A stretch of DNA of 64,000 bases from Streptacidiphilus pinicola (GCF_003258295.1 NZ_QKYN01000065.1:62001-126000); one strand, 5' to 3'. Positions 11,879-20,484 are shown, numbered from the stretch's first letter. Notes: generated by a model from the sequence alone, not told the origin. Numbers and translations: made by a program.

Positions 11879-13171
11879 GTGACCAGCACTCCCCCCGCAC
11901 AGCACGACCCGGCACGGATGCCCGCGCTCCGGGTGATGCGGGTCGCCCTGCACGCCATGTTCTACCTGCTGCTGGTCATCGGTTGCCTCGGCGGCGGCGC
12001 CACCACCTGGGTGCTGGGTGCCGCGCTGGGCGCGGCCTACGCCTTCGGCGGGCTCTTCGCCCGGCCCGAGGCCGCCCGGCGGGACGGCCTGCTCTGGCTG
12101 GCGGCGGTCACCGTGCTCTGGGTGGCCCTGGCCGCGGCCTCCCCCGGCGCGGGCTACGTGGCCTTCCCGCTCTACTTCCTCTATCTGCACCTGCTGCCGG
12201 CGCGCTGGTCGGTGCCCTCGGTCGCGCTGCTGACGGGGGTCGTCATCGCGGCCCAGTCGACGACCTCGGGCGGGCTGACGCCGGCCAAGGTGATAGGGCC
12301 GTGCGCGGGCGCGGCCGTCGCGGTGTTGACGGCGTACGGATACGCCGGGCTGTACCGCGAGAGCCGGCGTCGTCAGGCGCTGATCGACGACCTGGTGCGC
12401 ACCAGGGACGAGTTGGCCGAGTCCCAGCGCGAGGCCGGGCGGCTCGCCGAGCGGGCCAGGCTGGCCCGGGAGATCCACGACACGCTGGCCCAGGGGCTCT
12501 CCTCCATCGTGCTGCTGGCCCGCTCCGCGGAGTCGGCCCTGCCGTCCGGGGCGGAGGCGGCGGCCGAGCGGGTGCGCGAGATCGGCGCCACCGCCGGGGA
12601 GAACCTGACGGAGGCGCGCCGCTTCGTCGCGGCGCTGACGCCGCCCTCGCTGCAGGACGCGACGCTGGCCGAGGCGCTGCGCCGGGTCACCGCCGGCTGC
12701 GGTCCGGTCCCCCGGGTCGCCTTCCACCTCGACGGCGAGCCCTGCCCGCTGCCGCTCGAGGCCGAGGTCGCGCTGCTGCGCCTGACCCAGGAGGCGCTGG
12801 CCAACGTGCAGCGCCACGCCCGTGCCGAGCGGGCCGCGGTCACCCTCTCCTACCTGGACGACGAGGTCACCCTCGACGTGTTCGACGACGGCGTCGGCTT
12901 CACCCCCGACGCGCCGGAGGGCACCGGGGGTTCGGCCGGCCGTCCGCGCTTCGGCCTGCACGGCATGCGGGAGCGGATCGCCGAGCTCGGCGGCACGCTG
13001 ACCATCGAGTCCGCGCCCGGCGAGGGCACGGCCGTCGCCGCCGCGATCCCGCTGCGCGGACCGCACGCCCAGCCTGATCCTGCGCCGTCCCAGCACGCGC
13101 CTGCCGTGACCCAGCCCGTCGAATCCACCGCCCGCCCGCACCCCGTGCATCCCGTGGAGCGCGCCTCGTGA
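11879..13171 (+). CDS. Sensor histidine kinase (NarL/DesK type)
   Basis: The 430-residue protein has about five membrane helices in its first 165 residues with almost no extracellular loop, then a dimerisation helix with the HisKA_3 phosphoacceptor motif REIHDTLAQGLSS (His200), and a C-terminal HATPase domain with an N box near LANVQRHA, FDDGVGF and GLHGMRERI. Such kinases often sense membrane stress or use an attached transporter as sensor. The GTG at 11879 follows a weak TAGGG. Its stop overlaps the start of the response regulator (GTGA, 13168-13171). The divergent ABC exporter is the likely target. The residues between His200 and the ATPase domain are typical, so the kinase should be active. 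Confidence 0.92.
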   Translation: MTSTPPAQHDPARMPALRVMRVALHAMFYLLLVIGCLGGGATTWVLGAALGAAYAFGGLFARPEAARRDGLLWLAAVTVLWVALAAASPGAGYVAFPLYFLYLHLLPARWSVPSVALLTGVVIAAQSTTSGGLTPAKVIGPCAGAAVAVLTAYGYAGLYRESRRRQALIDDLVRTRDELAESQREAGRLAERARLAREIHDTLAQGLSSIVLLARSAESALPSGAEAAAERVREIGATAGENLTEARRFVAALTPPSLQDATLAEALRRVTAGCGPVPRVAFHLDGEPCPLPLEAEVALLRLTQEALANVQRHARAERAAVTLSYLDDEVTLDVFDDGVGFTPDAPEGTGGSAGRPRFGLHGMRERIAELGGTLTIESAPGEGTAVAAAIPLRGPHAQPDPAPSQHAPAVTQPVESTARPHPVHPVERAS

Positions 13172-13812
13172 TCACCGTCGTCCTGGTCGACGACCACCCC
13201 GTCGTCCGGCGCGGCCTGCGGGCCCTGCTGGAGGAGCTGCCCGAGCTGGAGCCGGTCGGCGAGGCCGCCGACGGAGCCGAGGCCCTACGGCTGCTGGAGC
13301 AGTTCGCCGCGGACGGCCGTCCCCGGCCCGACGTGGTGCTGATGGATCTGCAGATGGGCTCCGGCATGCACGGCGTGGAGACCACACGCCGGCTCACCGC
13401 GCTCCCCGATCCCCCGGCCGTGCTGATCCTGACCACCTACAGCACCGACGCGGACATCCTCTCCGCGGTCGAGGCCGGGGCCACGGGCTATCTGCTCAAG
13501 GATGCCCCGCCCGAGGAGCTGGCCTCGGCCATCCGTGCCGCGGCCAAGGGCGAGACGGTGCTCGCGCCGCCCGTCGCCGCCCGGCTGCTGGGCCGCTCCC
13601 GCCCGGGGCGGCCGGTGCTCTCCCCGCGTGAGCTGGAGATCCTGGAGCTGCTGGCCGAGGGTCTGCCGAACCGGCAGATCTCCAAGCGCCTCTTCATCAG
13701 CGAGGCCACGGTGAAGACCCATCTCGTGCACATCTACGACAAGTTGGGCGTCGACAGCCGCACCTCCGCGGTCGCCGCCGCCATGCAGACGGGGCTGATC
13801 CGCGCCCGGTAG
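13168..13812 (+). CDS. NarL/FixJ-family response regulator
   Basis: A 214-residue regulator with an N-terminal receiver domain (acidic pair DD8-9, phosphoacceptor Asp60 in VVLMD, Lys of LLKDA near 112) and a C-terminal LuxR-type helix-turn-helix (about 150-210; LSPRELEILELLAEG, then ATVKTHLVHIYDKLGV). It would be phosphorylated by the kinase encoded immediately upstream, with which it overlaps by four bases. An 18-bp inverted repeat in the divergent intergenic region (11815-11832) is a plausible binding site. Nothing suggests inactivation. Confidence 0.95.
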   Translation: MITVVLVDDHPVVRRGLRALLEELPELEPVGEAADGAEALRLLEQFAADGRPRPDVVLMDLQMGSGMHGVETTRRLTALPDPPAVLILTTYSTDADILSAVEAGATGYLLKDAPPEELASAIRAAAKGETVLAPPVAARLLGRSRPGRPVLSPRELEILELLAEGLPNRQISKRLFISEATVKTHLVHIYDKLGVDSRTSAVAAAMQTGLIRAR

Positions 13813-13847
13813 TCGGGCGGCGGATCAGCCCCGAAGGCCGACCTCAC

Positions 13848-13892
13848 CTCAGGAGTGGCCGGCTCAGGAGTGGCCGGCTCAGGAGTGGCCGG
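13848..13892. repeat. Three perfect 15-bp tandem repeats over the stop codon of the DsbA gene
   Basis: The unit CTCAGGAGTGGCCGG occurs at 13848-13862, 13863-13877 and 13878-13892. On the minus strand each unit ends with CACTCCTGA, so the reading frame Gly-His-Ser-stop is repeated, in frame, up to three times; the first copy met by ribosomes supplies the actual C-terminus. Confidence 0.85.
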
Positions 13893-14751
13893 CCCCCGCC
13901 GACGCGGGCAGGTTGTTGTGGGCGGTCGGCGAGGCGAGGGCCTGGGCGCTGGCCGAGGGGATGCTCGCCAGCGGCTTGCCCTTGTTCGCGGTGTCGACCC
14001 ACTTGGTGAAGTTGGCCGGCGAGATGTCCTCACCGTTGTACGTCGAGTAGGCGGAGGTGCCGTTGAGCAGCACCGTCGGTGTGGAGTTGTAGCCGGACTT
14101 GTCGAAGTCCGACTGCACCGCCGTCACCCAGCTGCCGTAGGTGTTGTTGTTGACGCAGGACTCGAAGGCGGGCGAGTCCAGCCCGGGCACCTGCTTGGCC
14201 AGGCTGATCAGGATGGTCTTGTCGGCCCAGGCGTCGTTGGTCTCGTCCGGCTGGTTGGCGTAGAGAACGTCGTGGTAGTTGTGGAACAGCCCGACGTTCT
14301 GCGCGCAGGCCAGCGCGTTGGCCGCGTTCTTCGAGCCCTTGCCGCCGTCGTGGCGGTCGATGAACGACGCGATGTGGTACTGGATCTGGATCTTGCCCTG
14401 GGCCAGCAGCTGGTTGATGGTGCTCTTCATCCCGGTCTCGAACTGCTCGCAGGCCGGGCAGCGCGGGTCCTCGTAGATGGTGACCGTGCTGGGCGCGGTG
14501 GTCCCGCCGACGGGGATCAGCAGCCTGGTGTTGCCGACCGTGCCGGCCGGCGCGTCCGCGGCGGCGTTGTAGCTGCTGGAGCGGCCGTTCTGCACCACGA
14601 TGCCGATCACGACCGCCGCCGCGATGACGACCAGCGCCGCCAGGATGACGGTGAGCTGGCGCCGCTTGCGGGCCGCCGCCTCCTGCTTGGCGCGCTCCGC
14701 CTGCATGCGTTCACGCGCGCTGCGCTTGCCGCCGTCGTTCTTGTTGCTCAT
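13879..14751 (-). CDS. Membrane-anchored DsbA-like thioredoxin-fold protein
   Basis: The product is 290 residues: a basic N-terminal region (1-32), one membrane helix (about 33-53), then an extracytoplasmic DsbA/thioredoxin-fold domain with active site CPAC at 98-101 and the cis-Pro loop STPTVLLNG near 230. Family members oxidise or isomerise thiols of exported proteins. A short Ala/Ser/Pro tail ends inside a 15-bp tandem repeat. I prefer ATG 14751 (MSNKNDGGKR), the usual start in relatives; ATG 14784 overlaps the MauE stop as ATGA and would add 11 residues. It is the last gene of a three-gene redox operon with MauE and a second DsbA-like protein. Confidence 0.88.
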   Translation of the reverse strand: MSNKNDGGKRSARERMQAERAKQEAAARKRRQLTVILAALVVIAAAVVIGIVVQNGRSSSYNAAADAPAGTVGNTRLLIPVGGTTAPSTVTIYEDPRCPACEQFETGMKSTINQLLAQGKIQIQYHIASFIDRHDGGKGSKNAANALACAQNVGLFHNYHDVLYANQPDETNDAWADKTILISLAKQVPGLDSPAFESCVNNNTYGSWVTAVQSDFDKSGYNSTPTVLLNGTSAYSTYNGEDISPANFTKWVDTANKGKPLASIPSASAQALASPTAHNNLPASAGAGHS

Positions 14752-14780
14752 CACGTCTTCTGTTCTGTCGGTGTGTTGAC

Positions 14781-15314
14781 TCATGCGGTCAGCCACCCGT
14801 CCAGCGACAGCCGGGTCTTCGGACGCCAGATCAGCCAGCCCGACAACAGCAGGAAGCCGCAGTCGCGCAGGATCTCCTGCCAGTACTGCGTCTTCGAGGC
14901 GGCCACCGCGCCGCCGCCGCCGAAGCAGCCGCAGTCGATGGAGATCCCGCGCGCCCAGACCGAGGCGATCGAACCGATGTAGACGAGCAGCAGCACGCCG
15001 GAGATGACCGCGGCGATCCGCGTCCCGAGGCCGACCAGGAGCAGCAGCGCGAGCGCCAGCTCCAGGAACGGCAGGCCGTAGCCGAAGGGCTTCACCAGCG
15101 ACTCGGGCAGGATCCGGTAGACGCGCACGGCCTGCGCCGCGGCCTGTGGATCCGAGATCTTCGCCAGGCCCGCCCAGGCCCAGACGACGGCCAGGCCGAT
15201 GCGCACGGCCGTGCCGATCCAGGCCACCACGGCGGTCCCCCTCCTTGCCCCGGGCTCCTCCCGCCCGGCTCTGCCAATTGGGACCAATCCTGCCTTACGT
15301 TCTTTAACGGGCAT
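14781..15314 (-). CDS. MauE/DoxX-family redox-associated membrane protein
   Basis: A 177-residue integral membrane protein with four predicted helices (about 33-52, 79-97, 100-120, 148-164) and the DCGCFG motif at 127-132, whose vicinal cysteines characterise MauE-like proteins linked to thioredoxin-fold partners. MauE proteins are thought to shuttle electrons or disulfides across the membrane to a periplasmic thiol protein. The ATG at 15314 begins 3 bases after the upstream stop and has GGAGA 8 bases upstream, inside the previous gene; its stop overlaps ATG 14784 of the DsbA frame. The gene order strongly suggests it recycles one or both DsbA-like neighbours (inference). Confidence 0.87.
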   Translation of the reverse strand: MPVKERKAGLVPIGRAGREEPGARRGTAVVAWIGTAVRIGLAVVWAWAGLAKISDPQAAAQAVRVYRILPESLVKPFGYGLPFLELALALLLLVGLGTRIAAVISGVLLLVYIGSIASVWARGISIDCGCFGGGGAVAASKTQYWQEILRDCGFLLLSGWLIWRPKTRLSLDGWLTA

Positions 15315-15317
15315 GCG

Positions 15318-16166
15318 TCATTCTCCGCGATTCGCAGCATTCTCCACAAAGCGCTGGAGCGCGGACGGGTCGTCGAGCAGCTCCGGATGCGCCCAGAGGT
15401 CGACCTCGCCACCGTTCAGCAGCATCGACGGGGTGCCGTGGTGCACCCCCGCGGTGTCGTAGAGGTGCTGGGCGGCGTCGACCCAGGGCCTCCAGTAGAG
15501 CGTGCGAACCTCGGAGTCGAACGCCGCCGACCGCAGTCCCGGCACCCTGGCGGCCAGGGCCAGCAGGCGATCGGTGGTGAAGCCGTCCACCTCCTCCGGG
15601 CCCTGATTGGCCAGCAGCAGGGCGTGGAACAGCGGGAACTCCCCGTGGGCCAGCGCGGCGCGCGCCGCGTCGGCGGCGGACACGGCGCCGGGACCGGGCA
15701 GACGTTCGTCGAGTGACGACTCCATCACGTAGTGGACGAGCACCCGGTGACGGGCGATCAGACTGCGCAGCATCGACCCCTGGCGGGCCTCGAAGTTGGC
15801 CGTCTCGGAGCAGCGGTAGTCCTCGAAGAGGGTCAGCTGCACGGGCGCGTCCGCGTAGCCGACGTCGATGCTCACACCGTCGGCGTCCAGCCGGGCCGGC
15901 AGGCCGAGGGCAACGGCGCGGTCCGGCACGTCCGCGAAGACCGGACCGGCCTGCGGCTTGGTCTGCGGCTTGGACTGCGCGGGCCGCGGTTGCGGCTTGG
16001 CAGGGCCCGCATGATGACGGTGACGGTGGCTCACGTGGTGGCCGTGATGCGGGTGGCGCGCCTCGGCCAGCGCCTGGTTGACGGTGGATTCGGCGGCCAC
16101 CGCAAGGGTGAGCACAAGGGCGGCGACGGCGGCCCGGGCCGCCCTGCTGCGCTGGGGATTCGGCAC
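15318..16166 (-). CDS. Exported His-rich DsbA-like protein with a degenerate active site
   Basis: The 282-residue protein starts at GTG 16166 with AGGAGG 5 bases upstream. An N-terminal signal peptide (hydrophobic 10-25, cleavage probably near ALA/AEA 32-37) is followed by a stretch with nine His among residues 38-52 and a Pro/Lys/Gln-rich linker. The rest aligns by eye with the DsbA fold: FEDYRCSETANFE corresponds to the active site of the downstream DsbA, and GTPSMLLNG supplies the cis-Pro loop. The CxxC is reduced to CSET (Cys119 only), so it cannot form the usual intramolecular disulfide. It may be a metal- or thiol-binding partner rather than an oxidase; the function is unknown. Confidence 0.82.
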   Translation of the reverse strand: MPNPQRSRAARAAVAALVLTLAVAAESTVNQALAEARHPHHGHHVSHRHRHHAGPAKPQPRPAQSKPQTKPQAGPVFADVPDRAVALGLPARLDADGVSIDVGYADAPVQLTLFEDYRCSETANFEARQGSMLRSLIARHRVLVHYVMESSLDERLPGPGAVSAADAARAALAHGEFPLFHALLLANQGPEEVDGFTTDRLLALAARVPGLRSAAFDSEVRTLYWRPWVDAAQHLYDTAGVHHGTPSMLLNGGEVDLWAHPELLDDPSALQRFVENAANRGE

Positions 16167-16274
16167 GGGTCCTCCTCGACGGCCTCACGGGAGGCGGCTC
16201 CGGACGGACACGCACGCCCCACTCGCGATCATCGGCGACCCCGCGCGGCCTCCCCGGCCGCGCCACGCGCCCCG

Positions 16275-16306
16275 TCGCCTGATCGGGCGAGTGCCCGATC
16301 AGGCGA
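16275..16306. terminator. 14-bp perfect hairpin in the trpA/redox-operon interval
   Basis: TCGCCTGATCGGGC-GAGT-GCCCGATCAGGCGA forms a perfect 14-bp stem with a four-base loop. It lies about 85 bases beyond the trpA stop and 110 bases upstream of the next GTG on the same strand. It may be a second terminator or an element in the leader of the redox operon. Confidence 0.5.
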
Positions 16307-16344
16307 GTGCCTGTTCGGACGAGCCCACCCGGCACGACGACACG

Positions 16345-16380
16345 ACGAGGGGGCGCGGACCGAAGTCCGCGCCCCCTCGT
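16345..16380 (-). terminator. trpA terminator
   Basis: Arms ACGAGGGGGCGCGGAC and GTCCGCGCCCCCTCGT pair perfectly over 16 bp around a CGAA loop, beginning 9 bases after the trpA stop. This is one of the strongest hairpins in the window and marks the end of the trp operon. Confidence 0.85.
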
Positions 16381-16389
16381 GACGAGCCG

Positions 16390-17199
16390 TCAGCGCTTGC
16401 GCACGCCCCGGGCCAGCTCGGCGGCCAGCTCGCGGACCGCCGCGTAGCCCGCCTCCGGGCTGTCGGCGTCCAGGATCCGCTGGACGAAGGCCGAGCCGAC
16501 GATGACGCCGTCGGCGAAGGCGGCCACCTCGGCCGCCTGTCCGGCGTCGGAGACGCCCAGGCCGACGCAGACCGGCAGCTCCGTGGTGGCCCGGGTGCGC
16601 GCGGCCAGGTCCTCGGCCATCTCGCCGACCTGGGTGCGGGTGCCGGTCACTCCCATGACGGCGGCGGCGTAGACGAAACCGGTGCCCTTGGCGGTGATGA
16701 TCCCGAGGCGCTCGTCACGGCTGGAGGGCGCGACCACGAAGACCGTCGCCAGCCCGTGCTCGGCGGCCGCGGCGAGCCACCCGTCCGCCTCCTCGACCGG
16801 CAGGTCCGGCAGGATGCAGCCCGCGCCGCCCGCCGCCGCGAGATCGGCGGCGAACCGCGCCTGGCCGTAGCGGTCGACCGGGTTCCAGTACGTCATGCAC
16901 AGCACCGGGACGGTCGGGTTGGCGGCGGCGACGGTGCGGATCGTCTCCAGTACGTCCTTGGTCCGCACGCCGCCGCGCAGCGCGATGTCGTCGGCGGTCT
17001 GGATGGTCGGCCCGTCCAGCACCGGATCGCTGTGCGGCAGTCCGATCTCGACGACGTCCGCGCCGCCGTCGATCAGCGCCTGCACCGCCTGCGCGGCGCC
17101 CGCGACGCTCGGGAAGCCGGCCGGCAGGTAGCCGATCAGCGCGGCACGGCCCTCCGCCTTGGCGGCGGCGAGAGTCTGGTCCAGCAGGGCGTTCGTCAC
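16390..17199 (-). CDS. trpA: Tryptophan synthase alpha subunit
   Basis: The 269-residue TIM barrel cleaves indole-3-glycerol phosphate to indole and glyceraldehyde-3-phosphate and passes indole to TrpB. The catalytic Glu/Asp loops are visible as [16 protein letters not shown] (about 46-61), and the phosphate-binding region [12 protein letters not shown] lies near 210. The GTG at 17199 overlaps the trpB stop (GTGA, 17196-17199), the usual coupling for an alpha2beta2 enzyme. Two hairpins follow. In many actinomycetes lgt follows trpA; here the next gene is an exported DsbA-like protein. Confidence 0.97.
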   Translation of the reverse strand: MTNALLDQTLAAAKAEGRAALIGYLPAGFPSVAGAAQAVQALIDGGADVVEIGLPHSDPVLDGPTIQTADDIALRGGVRTKDVLETIRTVAAANPTVPVLCMTYWNPVDRYGQARFAADLAAAGGAGCILPDLPVEEADGWLAAAAEHGLATVFVVAPSSRDERLGIITAKGTGFVYAAAVMGVTGTRTQVGEMAEDLAARTRATTELPVCVGLGVSDAGQAAEVAAFADGVIVGSAFVQRILDADSPEAGYAAVRELAAELARGVRKR

Positions 17200-18443
17200 T
17201 TGGCACCGCCAGCAGCGTCGTCGGAGGTCTCGGCGTCGGAGGAGTCGAGCAGCCCGAAGTACTGGGCGGCGGTGTGCATGTCCTTGTCCCCGCGGCCGGA
17301 GAGGTTCACCAGGATGACCGCGTCGGGGCCCAGCTCGCGGCCCAGCTCCAGGGCCCCGGCCAGGGCGTGGGAGGACTCGATGGCCGGGATGATGCCCTCG
17401 GTGCGCGAGAGCAGCCGCAGCGCGTCCATCGCGTCGGCGTCCGTGCACGGCCGGTACTCGGCGCGGCCGGTGTCCTTGAGGTACGCGTGCTCCGGGCCGA
17501 CACCCGGGTAGTCCAGACCGGCCGAGATCGAGTGCGACTCGATGGTCTGGCCGTCCTCGTCCTGCAGCACGTAGGTGCGCGAGCCGTGCAGCACGCCCGG
17601 GTCGCCCTTGGTCAGGGTCGCGGCGTGCCGGAGCGTCTGCACGCCCTCGCCGGCCGCCTCGATGCCGATCAGGCGCACGCCCGCGTCGGGGATGAAGTCG
17701 TAGAAGACACCCATGGCGTTGGACCCGCCACCGACGCAGGCCACCACGGCGTCCGGCAGCCTTCCGGTGCGCTCCAGTACCTGGCCGCGGGCCTCCTGGC
17801 CGATGACCCGGTGGAAGTCGCGGACCATCATCGGGAAGGGGTGCGGGCCGGCGACGGTGCCGAAGAGGTAGTGCGTGGAGTCGACGTTGGCGACCCAGTC
17901 GCGGAACGCCTCGTTGATCGCGTCCTTGAGGGTGCGGCTGCCGGACTTCACCGGCACGACCTCGGCACCGAGCATCCGCATCCGGGCGACGTTCAGCGCC
18001 TGGCGCTGGGTGTCGACCTCGCCCATGTAGATGGTGCACTCCATGCCGAAGAGCGCGGCGGCGGTCGCGGTGGCGACGCCGTGCTGGCCGGCCCCGGTCT
18101 CGGCGATGAGGCGGTTCTTGCCCATCCGCCGGGTCAGCAGCGCCTGGCCGAGCACGTTGTTGATCTTGTGCGAGCCGGTGTGGTTCAGGTCCTCGCGCTT
18201 GAGCAGGATCCTGGCCCCGCCGGCCTCCGCGGAGAAGCGGCGGACGTCGGTCAGCGGGCTCGGACGGCCCGTGTAGTCCTTGAGCAGCGCGTTCAGCTCG
18301 GCCGCGAATGCCGGGTCGGCCTTGGCCTTCTCGTACTCGTCGGCGACCTGCTCGACGGCGGCGACCAGCGCCTCCGGAATGAAACGACCGCCGTACGCGC
18401 CGAAGTAACCGCGCGCGTCGGGGACGGATGTCACGTCGGACAT
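17196..18443 (-). CDS. trpB: Tryptophan synthase beta subunit
   Basis: The 415-residue PLP enzyme condenses indole and serine to tryptophan. The Schiff-base lysine is Lys93 in HTGSHKINN; the glycine-rich phosphate loop appears as [10 protein letters not shown]. The ATG at 18443 is supported by AAGGGA 6 bases upstream and by the conserved start of TrpB proteins ([15 protein letters not shown]). Longer in-frame readings lack a ribosome site. It lies 76 bases downstream of trpM and overlaps trpA by four bases. Confidence 0.97.
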   Translation of the reverse strand: MSDVTSVPDARGYFGAYGGRFIPEALVAAVEQVADEYEKAKADPAFAAELNALLKDYTGRPSPLTDVRRFSAEAGGARILLKREDLNHTGSHKINNVLGQALLTRRMGKNRLIAETGAGQHGVATATAAALFGMECTIYMGEVDTQRQALNVARMRMLGAEVVPVKSGSRTLKDAINEAFRDWVANVDSTHYLFGTVAGPHPFPMMVRDFHRVIGQEARGQVLERTGRLPDAVVACVGGGSNAMGVFYDFIPDAGVRLIGIEAAGEGVQTLRHAATLTKGDPGVLHGSRTYVLQDEDGQTIESHSISAGLDYPGVGPEHAYLKDTGRAEYRPCTDADAMDALRLLSRTEGIIPAIESSHALAGALELGRELGPDAVILVNLSGRGDKDMHTAAQYFGLLDSSDAETSDDAAGGAK

Positions 18444-18519
18444 GAGTGTTCCCTTGGGGATGTGAACGGACGTGGGCAGGCGTGCGCGAAGCGGCGCACC
18501 CGCGTCGAGACCCATCGTC

Positions 18520-18702
18520 TCAGCGGTGCGCGGCACTCCGCACGCGCTGCCATCGCCGCCCGGGAACCTGGCCCGGCTCGGCCCCGATCACGTACCGCAC
18601 CCGGCGCCCGAGGACGCGCCGAGCGGGCGCACGACACCCGCGCGGCTTGCAGCCGCGCTGCAGCCCGGCATGGCGGGGCTGGTGGCGGGCGTCGGAGGTC
18701 AC
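18520..18702 (-). CDS. trpM: Tryptophan biosynthesis modulator TrpM
   Basis: A 60-residue very basic protein between trpC and trpB, the position of trpM (also called trpX) in Streptomyces. The core [18 protein letters not shown] followed by [14 protein letters not shown] matches my memory of the small family, including its two cysteines. The GTG at 18702 has AGGA 8 bases upstream. Published work on S. coelicolor TrpM implicates it in balancing tryptophan synthesis with growth; the biochemical mechanism is not clear. The trpC stop lies 33 bases upstream, so it is probably co-transcribed. Identification rests on position and remembered sequence, not on a search. Confidence 0.8.
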   Translation of the reverse strand: MTSDARHQPRHAGLQRGCKPRGCRAPARRVLGRRVRYVIGAEPGQVPGRRWQRVRSAAHR

Positions 18703-18735
18703 GCGTCAGATCCTAGCGTTCCGTACGGGCCCGGA

Positions 18736-19542
18736 TCACCGGCCGTGCCGCAGCGCCGGGTGCGCGCCCGCGGCCACCAGGTCCGCGACCGCGGCCTTCG
18801 GGTCCTTGCCGGTGACCAGCGACTCGCCGACCAGCACCGCGTTGGCGCCGTCGTTGGCGTAGGCGATCAGGTCGTGCGGACCGCGGACGCCGGACTCGGC
18901 GACCTTGACGATGTGGTTCGGGATCGCGTGGGCCACGTTGGCGAAGGTGTTCCGGTCGACCTCGAGGGTCTTCAGATTCCGCGCGTTCACGCCGATGATG
19001 CGCGCGCCGGCGTCGACCGCGCGGGCGATCTCCTCCTCGTCGTGCACCTCGACCAGCGGGGTCAGGCCGATCGACTCGGCCCGCTCGATCAGGGAGACCA
19101 GGGCCTCCTGGTCCAGCGCGGCGACGATCAGCAGGGCCAGGTCGGCCCCGTAGGCGCGGGCCTCCCACAGCTGATAGGAGGTGACGATGAAGTCCTTGCG
19201 CAGGAGCGGCGTGTCGACCGCGGCGCGGACCGCCTTGAGGTCGGCCAGCGAGCCGCCGAAGCGCCGCTGCTCGGTGAGCACGGAGATCGCGGCCGCGCCG
19301 CCCGCCGCGTAGTCGCGGGCCAGCGCCGCGGGGTCCGCGATCGCGGCCAGGGCACCCTTGGACGGGCTGGAGCGCTTGACCTCGCAGATGACCGCGACGC
19401 CCTCGCCGCCGAGCGCGGCCACGCCGTCCTTGGCCTCCGGGGCCTTGGCCGCGAGTTCCTTGAGCTCGTCCAGCGAGACCTGGGCCTGACGCTCCGCGAG
19501 GTCCTCACGGACACCGGCGATGATCTCGTCGAGCACGCTCAC
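18736..19542 (-). CDS. trpC: Indole-3-glycerol phosphate synthase
   Basis: The 268-residue TIM barrel converts CdRP to indole-3-glycerol phosphate. The family signature around the catalytic Lys is present ([14 protein letters not shown], about 49-62), followed by LLRKDFI and VGVNARNL. The GTG at 19542 has GGGGG 6 bases upstream and gives the common N-terminus MSVLDEII; a second GTG two codons on is possible. A monofunctional TrpC without a TrpF domain is expected here because PriA covers that step. The gene heads trpC-trpM-trpB-trpA and may have its own promoter. Confidence 0.96.
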   Translation of the reverse strand: MSVLDEIIAGVREDLAERQAQVSLDELKELAAKAPEAKDGVAALGGEGVAVICEVKRSSPSKGALAAIADPAALARDYAAGGAAAISVLTEQRRFGGSLADLKAVRAAVDTPLLRKDFIVTSYQLWEARAYGADLALLIVAALDQEALVSLIERAESIGLTPLVEVHDEEEIARAVDAGARIIGVNARNLKTLEVDRNTFANVAHAIPNHIVKVAESGVRGPHDLIAYANDGANAVLVGESLVTGKDPKAAVADLVAAGAHPALRHGR

Positions 19543-19626
19543 TCGGAGCCCCCATTCGTCGGGTCGGTTGGTGGTCTCGTACACGTCGGCGTCTCTCGGA
19601 TGCCTGTCTGCCGATGACCTGGATCG

Positions 19627-19632
19627 ATGGTA
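19627..19632 (-). promoter_or_regulatory. Possible -10 box of an internal promoter for trpCMBA
   Basis: Minus-strand TACCAT lies 85 bases upstream of the trpC GTG in the 158-base gap after the DUF2752 gene. It fits the TANNNT -10 pattern, but no matching -35 is clear. I found no short Trp-rich leader peptide in the gap. Confidence 0.3.
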
Positions 19633-19700
19633 TCCGTCCGGCCCCGCCGAACCTGAATCGAGCGGGGTGCGGTCTCGCTCCCCGGACACCCGCCGGGCGG

Positions 19701-20132
19701 TCACGGTGCGAGAAAAGTGCCGGTGGGAAGGTTGCGCACCAGGGTGAACGCGAGCACCAGGACCGCGGCCGCGACCCACCACGGACGGCCCATACGCAGG
19801 GCCGGACGGGGTCGCCCGCGTAGCGCGCGCAGCGCCCACAGGGTCCAGAAGGAGGCGGTGAAACCGCACAGGGCGACCACGAGCACGTTGTCGTGCAGGG
19901 CGGTGCCGAGATCGCCGCGCGTCAGCGCGTGGACGGCGCGCAGGCCCCCGCAGCCGGGGCACCACCAGCCGGTCAGCGCCAGGAACGGGCAGACGGGGTA
20001 GTGGCCGGGCCGGTTCGGGTCGACCGCGCCGACGTAGGCCGTCGCCGTCAGGCCGGCGCCCAGCAGCCCCAGCGGGACGCGGACGGACCGCTCGGGGGAG
20101 GGGGAGGCGGCGGTCACCCGGCCATTCTTCAC
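19701..20132 (-). CDS. DUF2752 membrane protein
   Basis: The predicted 143-residue protein has three hydrophobic segments and the DUF2752 hallmark [16 protein letters not shown] followed by [11 protein letters not shown], with paired cysteines and a tryptophan pair in the first loop. Function of the family is unknown. It sits inside the trp cluster, between the HGxxPAAW gene (63 bases upstream) and trpC. The start is uncertain: GTG 20132 and GTG 20117 are both possible and neither has a strong ribosome site. Confidence 0.85.
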   Translation of the reverse strand: MKNGRVTAASPSPERSVRVPLGLLGAGLTATAYVGAVDPNRPGHYPVCPFLALTGWWCPGCGGLRAVHALTRGDLGTALHDNVLVVALCGFTASFWTLWALRALRGRPRPALRMGRPWWVAAAVLVLAFTLVRNLPTGTFLAP

Positions 20133-20195
20133 CGGACAGGCGGCACCGCCCGCTGGGGGCGCGCCGCCGTGTCGGGAGAACTCTCCGGCCGGGTC

Positions 20196-20444
20196 TCAGG
20201 CGGAGACGCTGCTGGAGACCGACTCCTTGGCCGCCGGGGCAGCGTGGGTGGCGGGCTTCTTGCCGAAGCCGGCAGCCGACATCAGCTTGCCGACGACCGC
20301 ACCGGCCGCGGCCAGGACCAGGCCGATGGTCACGAGGATCGGGCTCGGAATGACCATCGCCACGCCGGCCAGCATGAAGCCGAGGAACGAGACCGTGACA
20401 CCGGTCCAGGCGGCGGTGGTGTGTCCGTGGCTGTTTGCCGACAT
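20196..20444 (-). CDS. HGxxPAAW-family small membrane protein
   Basis: An 82-residue protein beginning [15 protein letters not shown], then two membrane helices (about 14-32 and 37-55) and an Ala/Lys tail. The N-terminal HG-x-x-x-AAW pattern defines a small family found next to trp genes in Streptomyces; here Thr replaces the usual Pro of PAAW. ATG 20444 has AGGAG 6 bases upstream. Function is unknown; its constant position suggests a role tied to membrane steps of tryptophan metabolism, but nothing in the sequence shows it. Confidence 0.82.
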   Translation of the reverse strand: MSANSHGHTTAAWTGVTVSFLGFMLAGVAMVIPSPILVTIGLVLAAAGAVVGKLMSAAGFGKKPATHAAPAAKESVSSSVSA

Positions 20445-20464
20445 TTACTGCTCCTAGTTCTAGG

Positions 20465-20484
20465 ACTCTCCCGCCCGGGAGAGT
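20465..20484. terminator. Hairpin between the Trp-associated membrane gene and the HGxxPAAW gene
   Basis: ACTCTCCC-GCCC-GGGAGAGT is a perfect 8-bp stem in the 71-base gap. It is flanked by a second palindrome, CCTAGTTCTAGG (20453-20464), beside the HGxxPAAW ribosome site. Partial termination or mRNA stabilisation are possible. Confidence 0.45.

Noticed and set aside
19543-19700. Possible trp leader peptide upstream of trpC
   Set aside because: Only one Trp codon and no Shine-Dalgarno or hairpin series; not a convincing attenuator.
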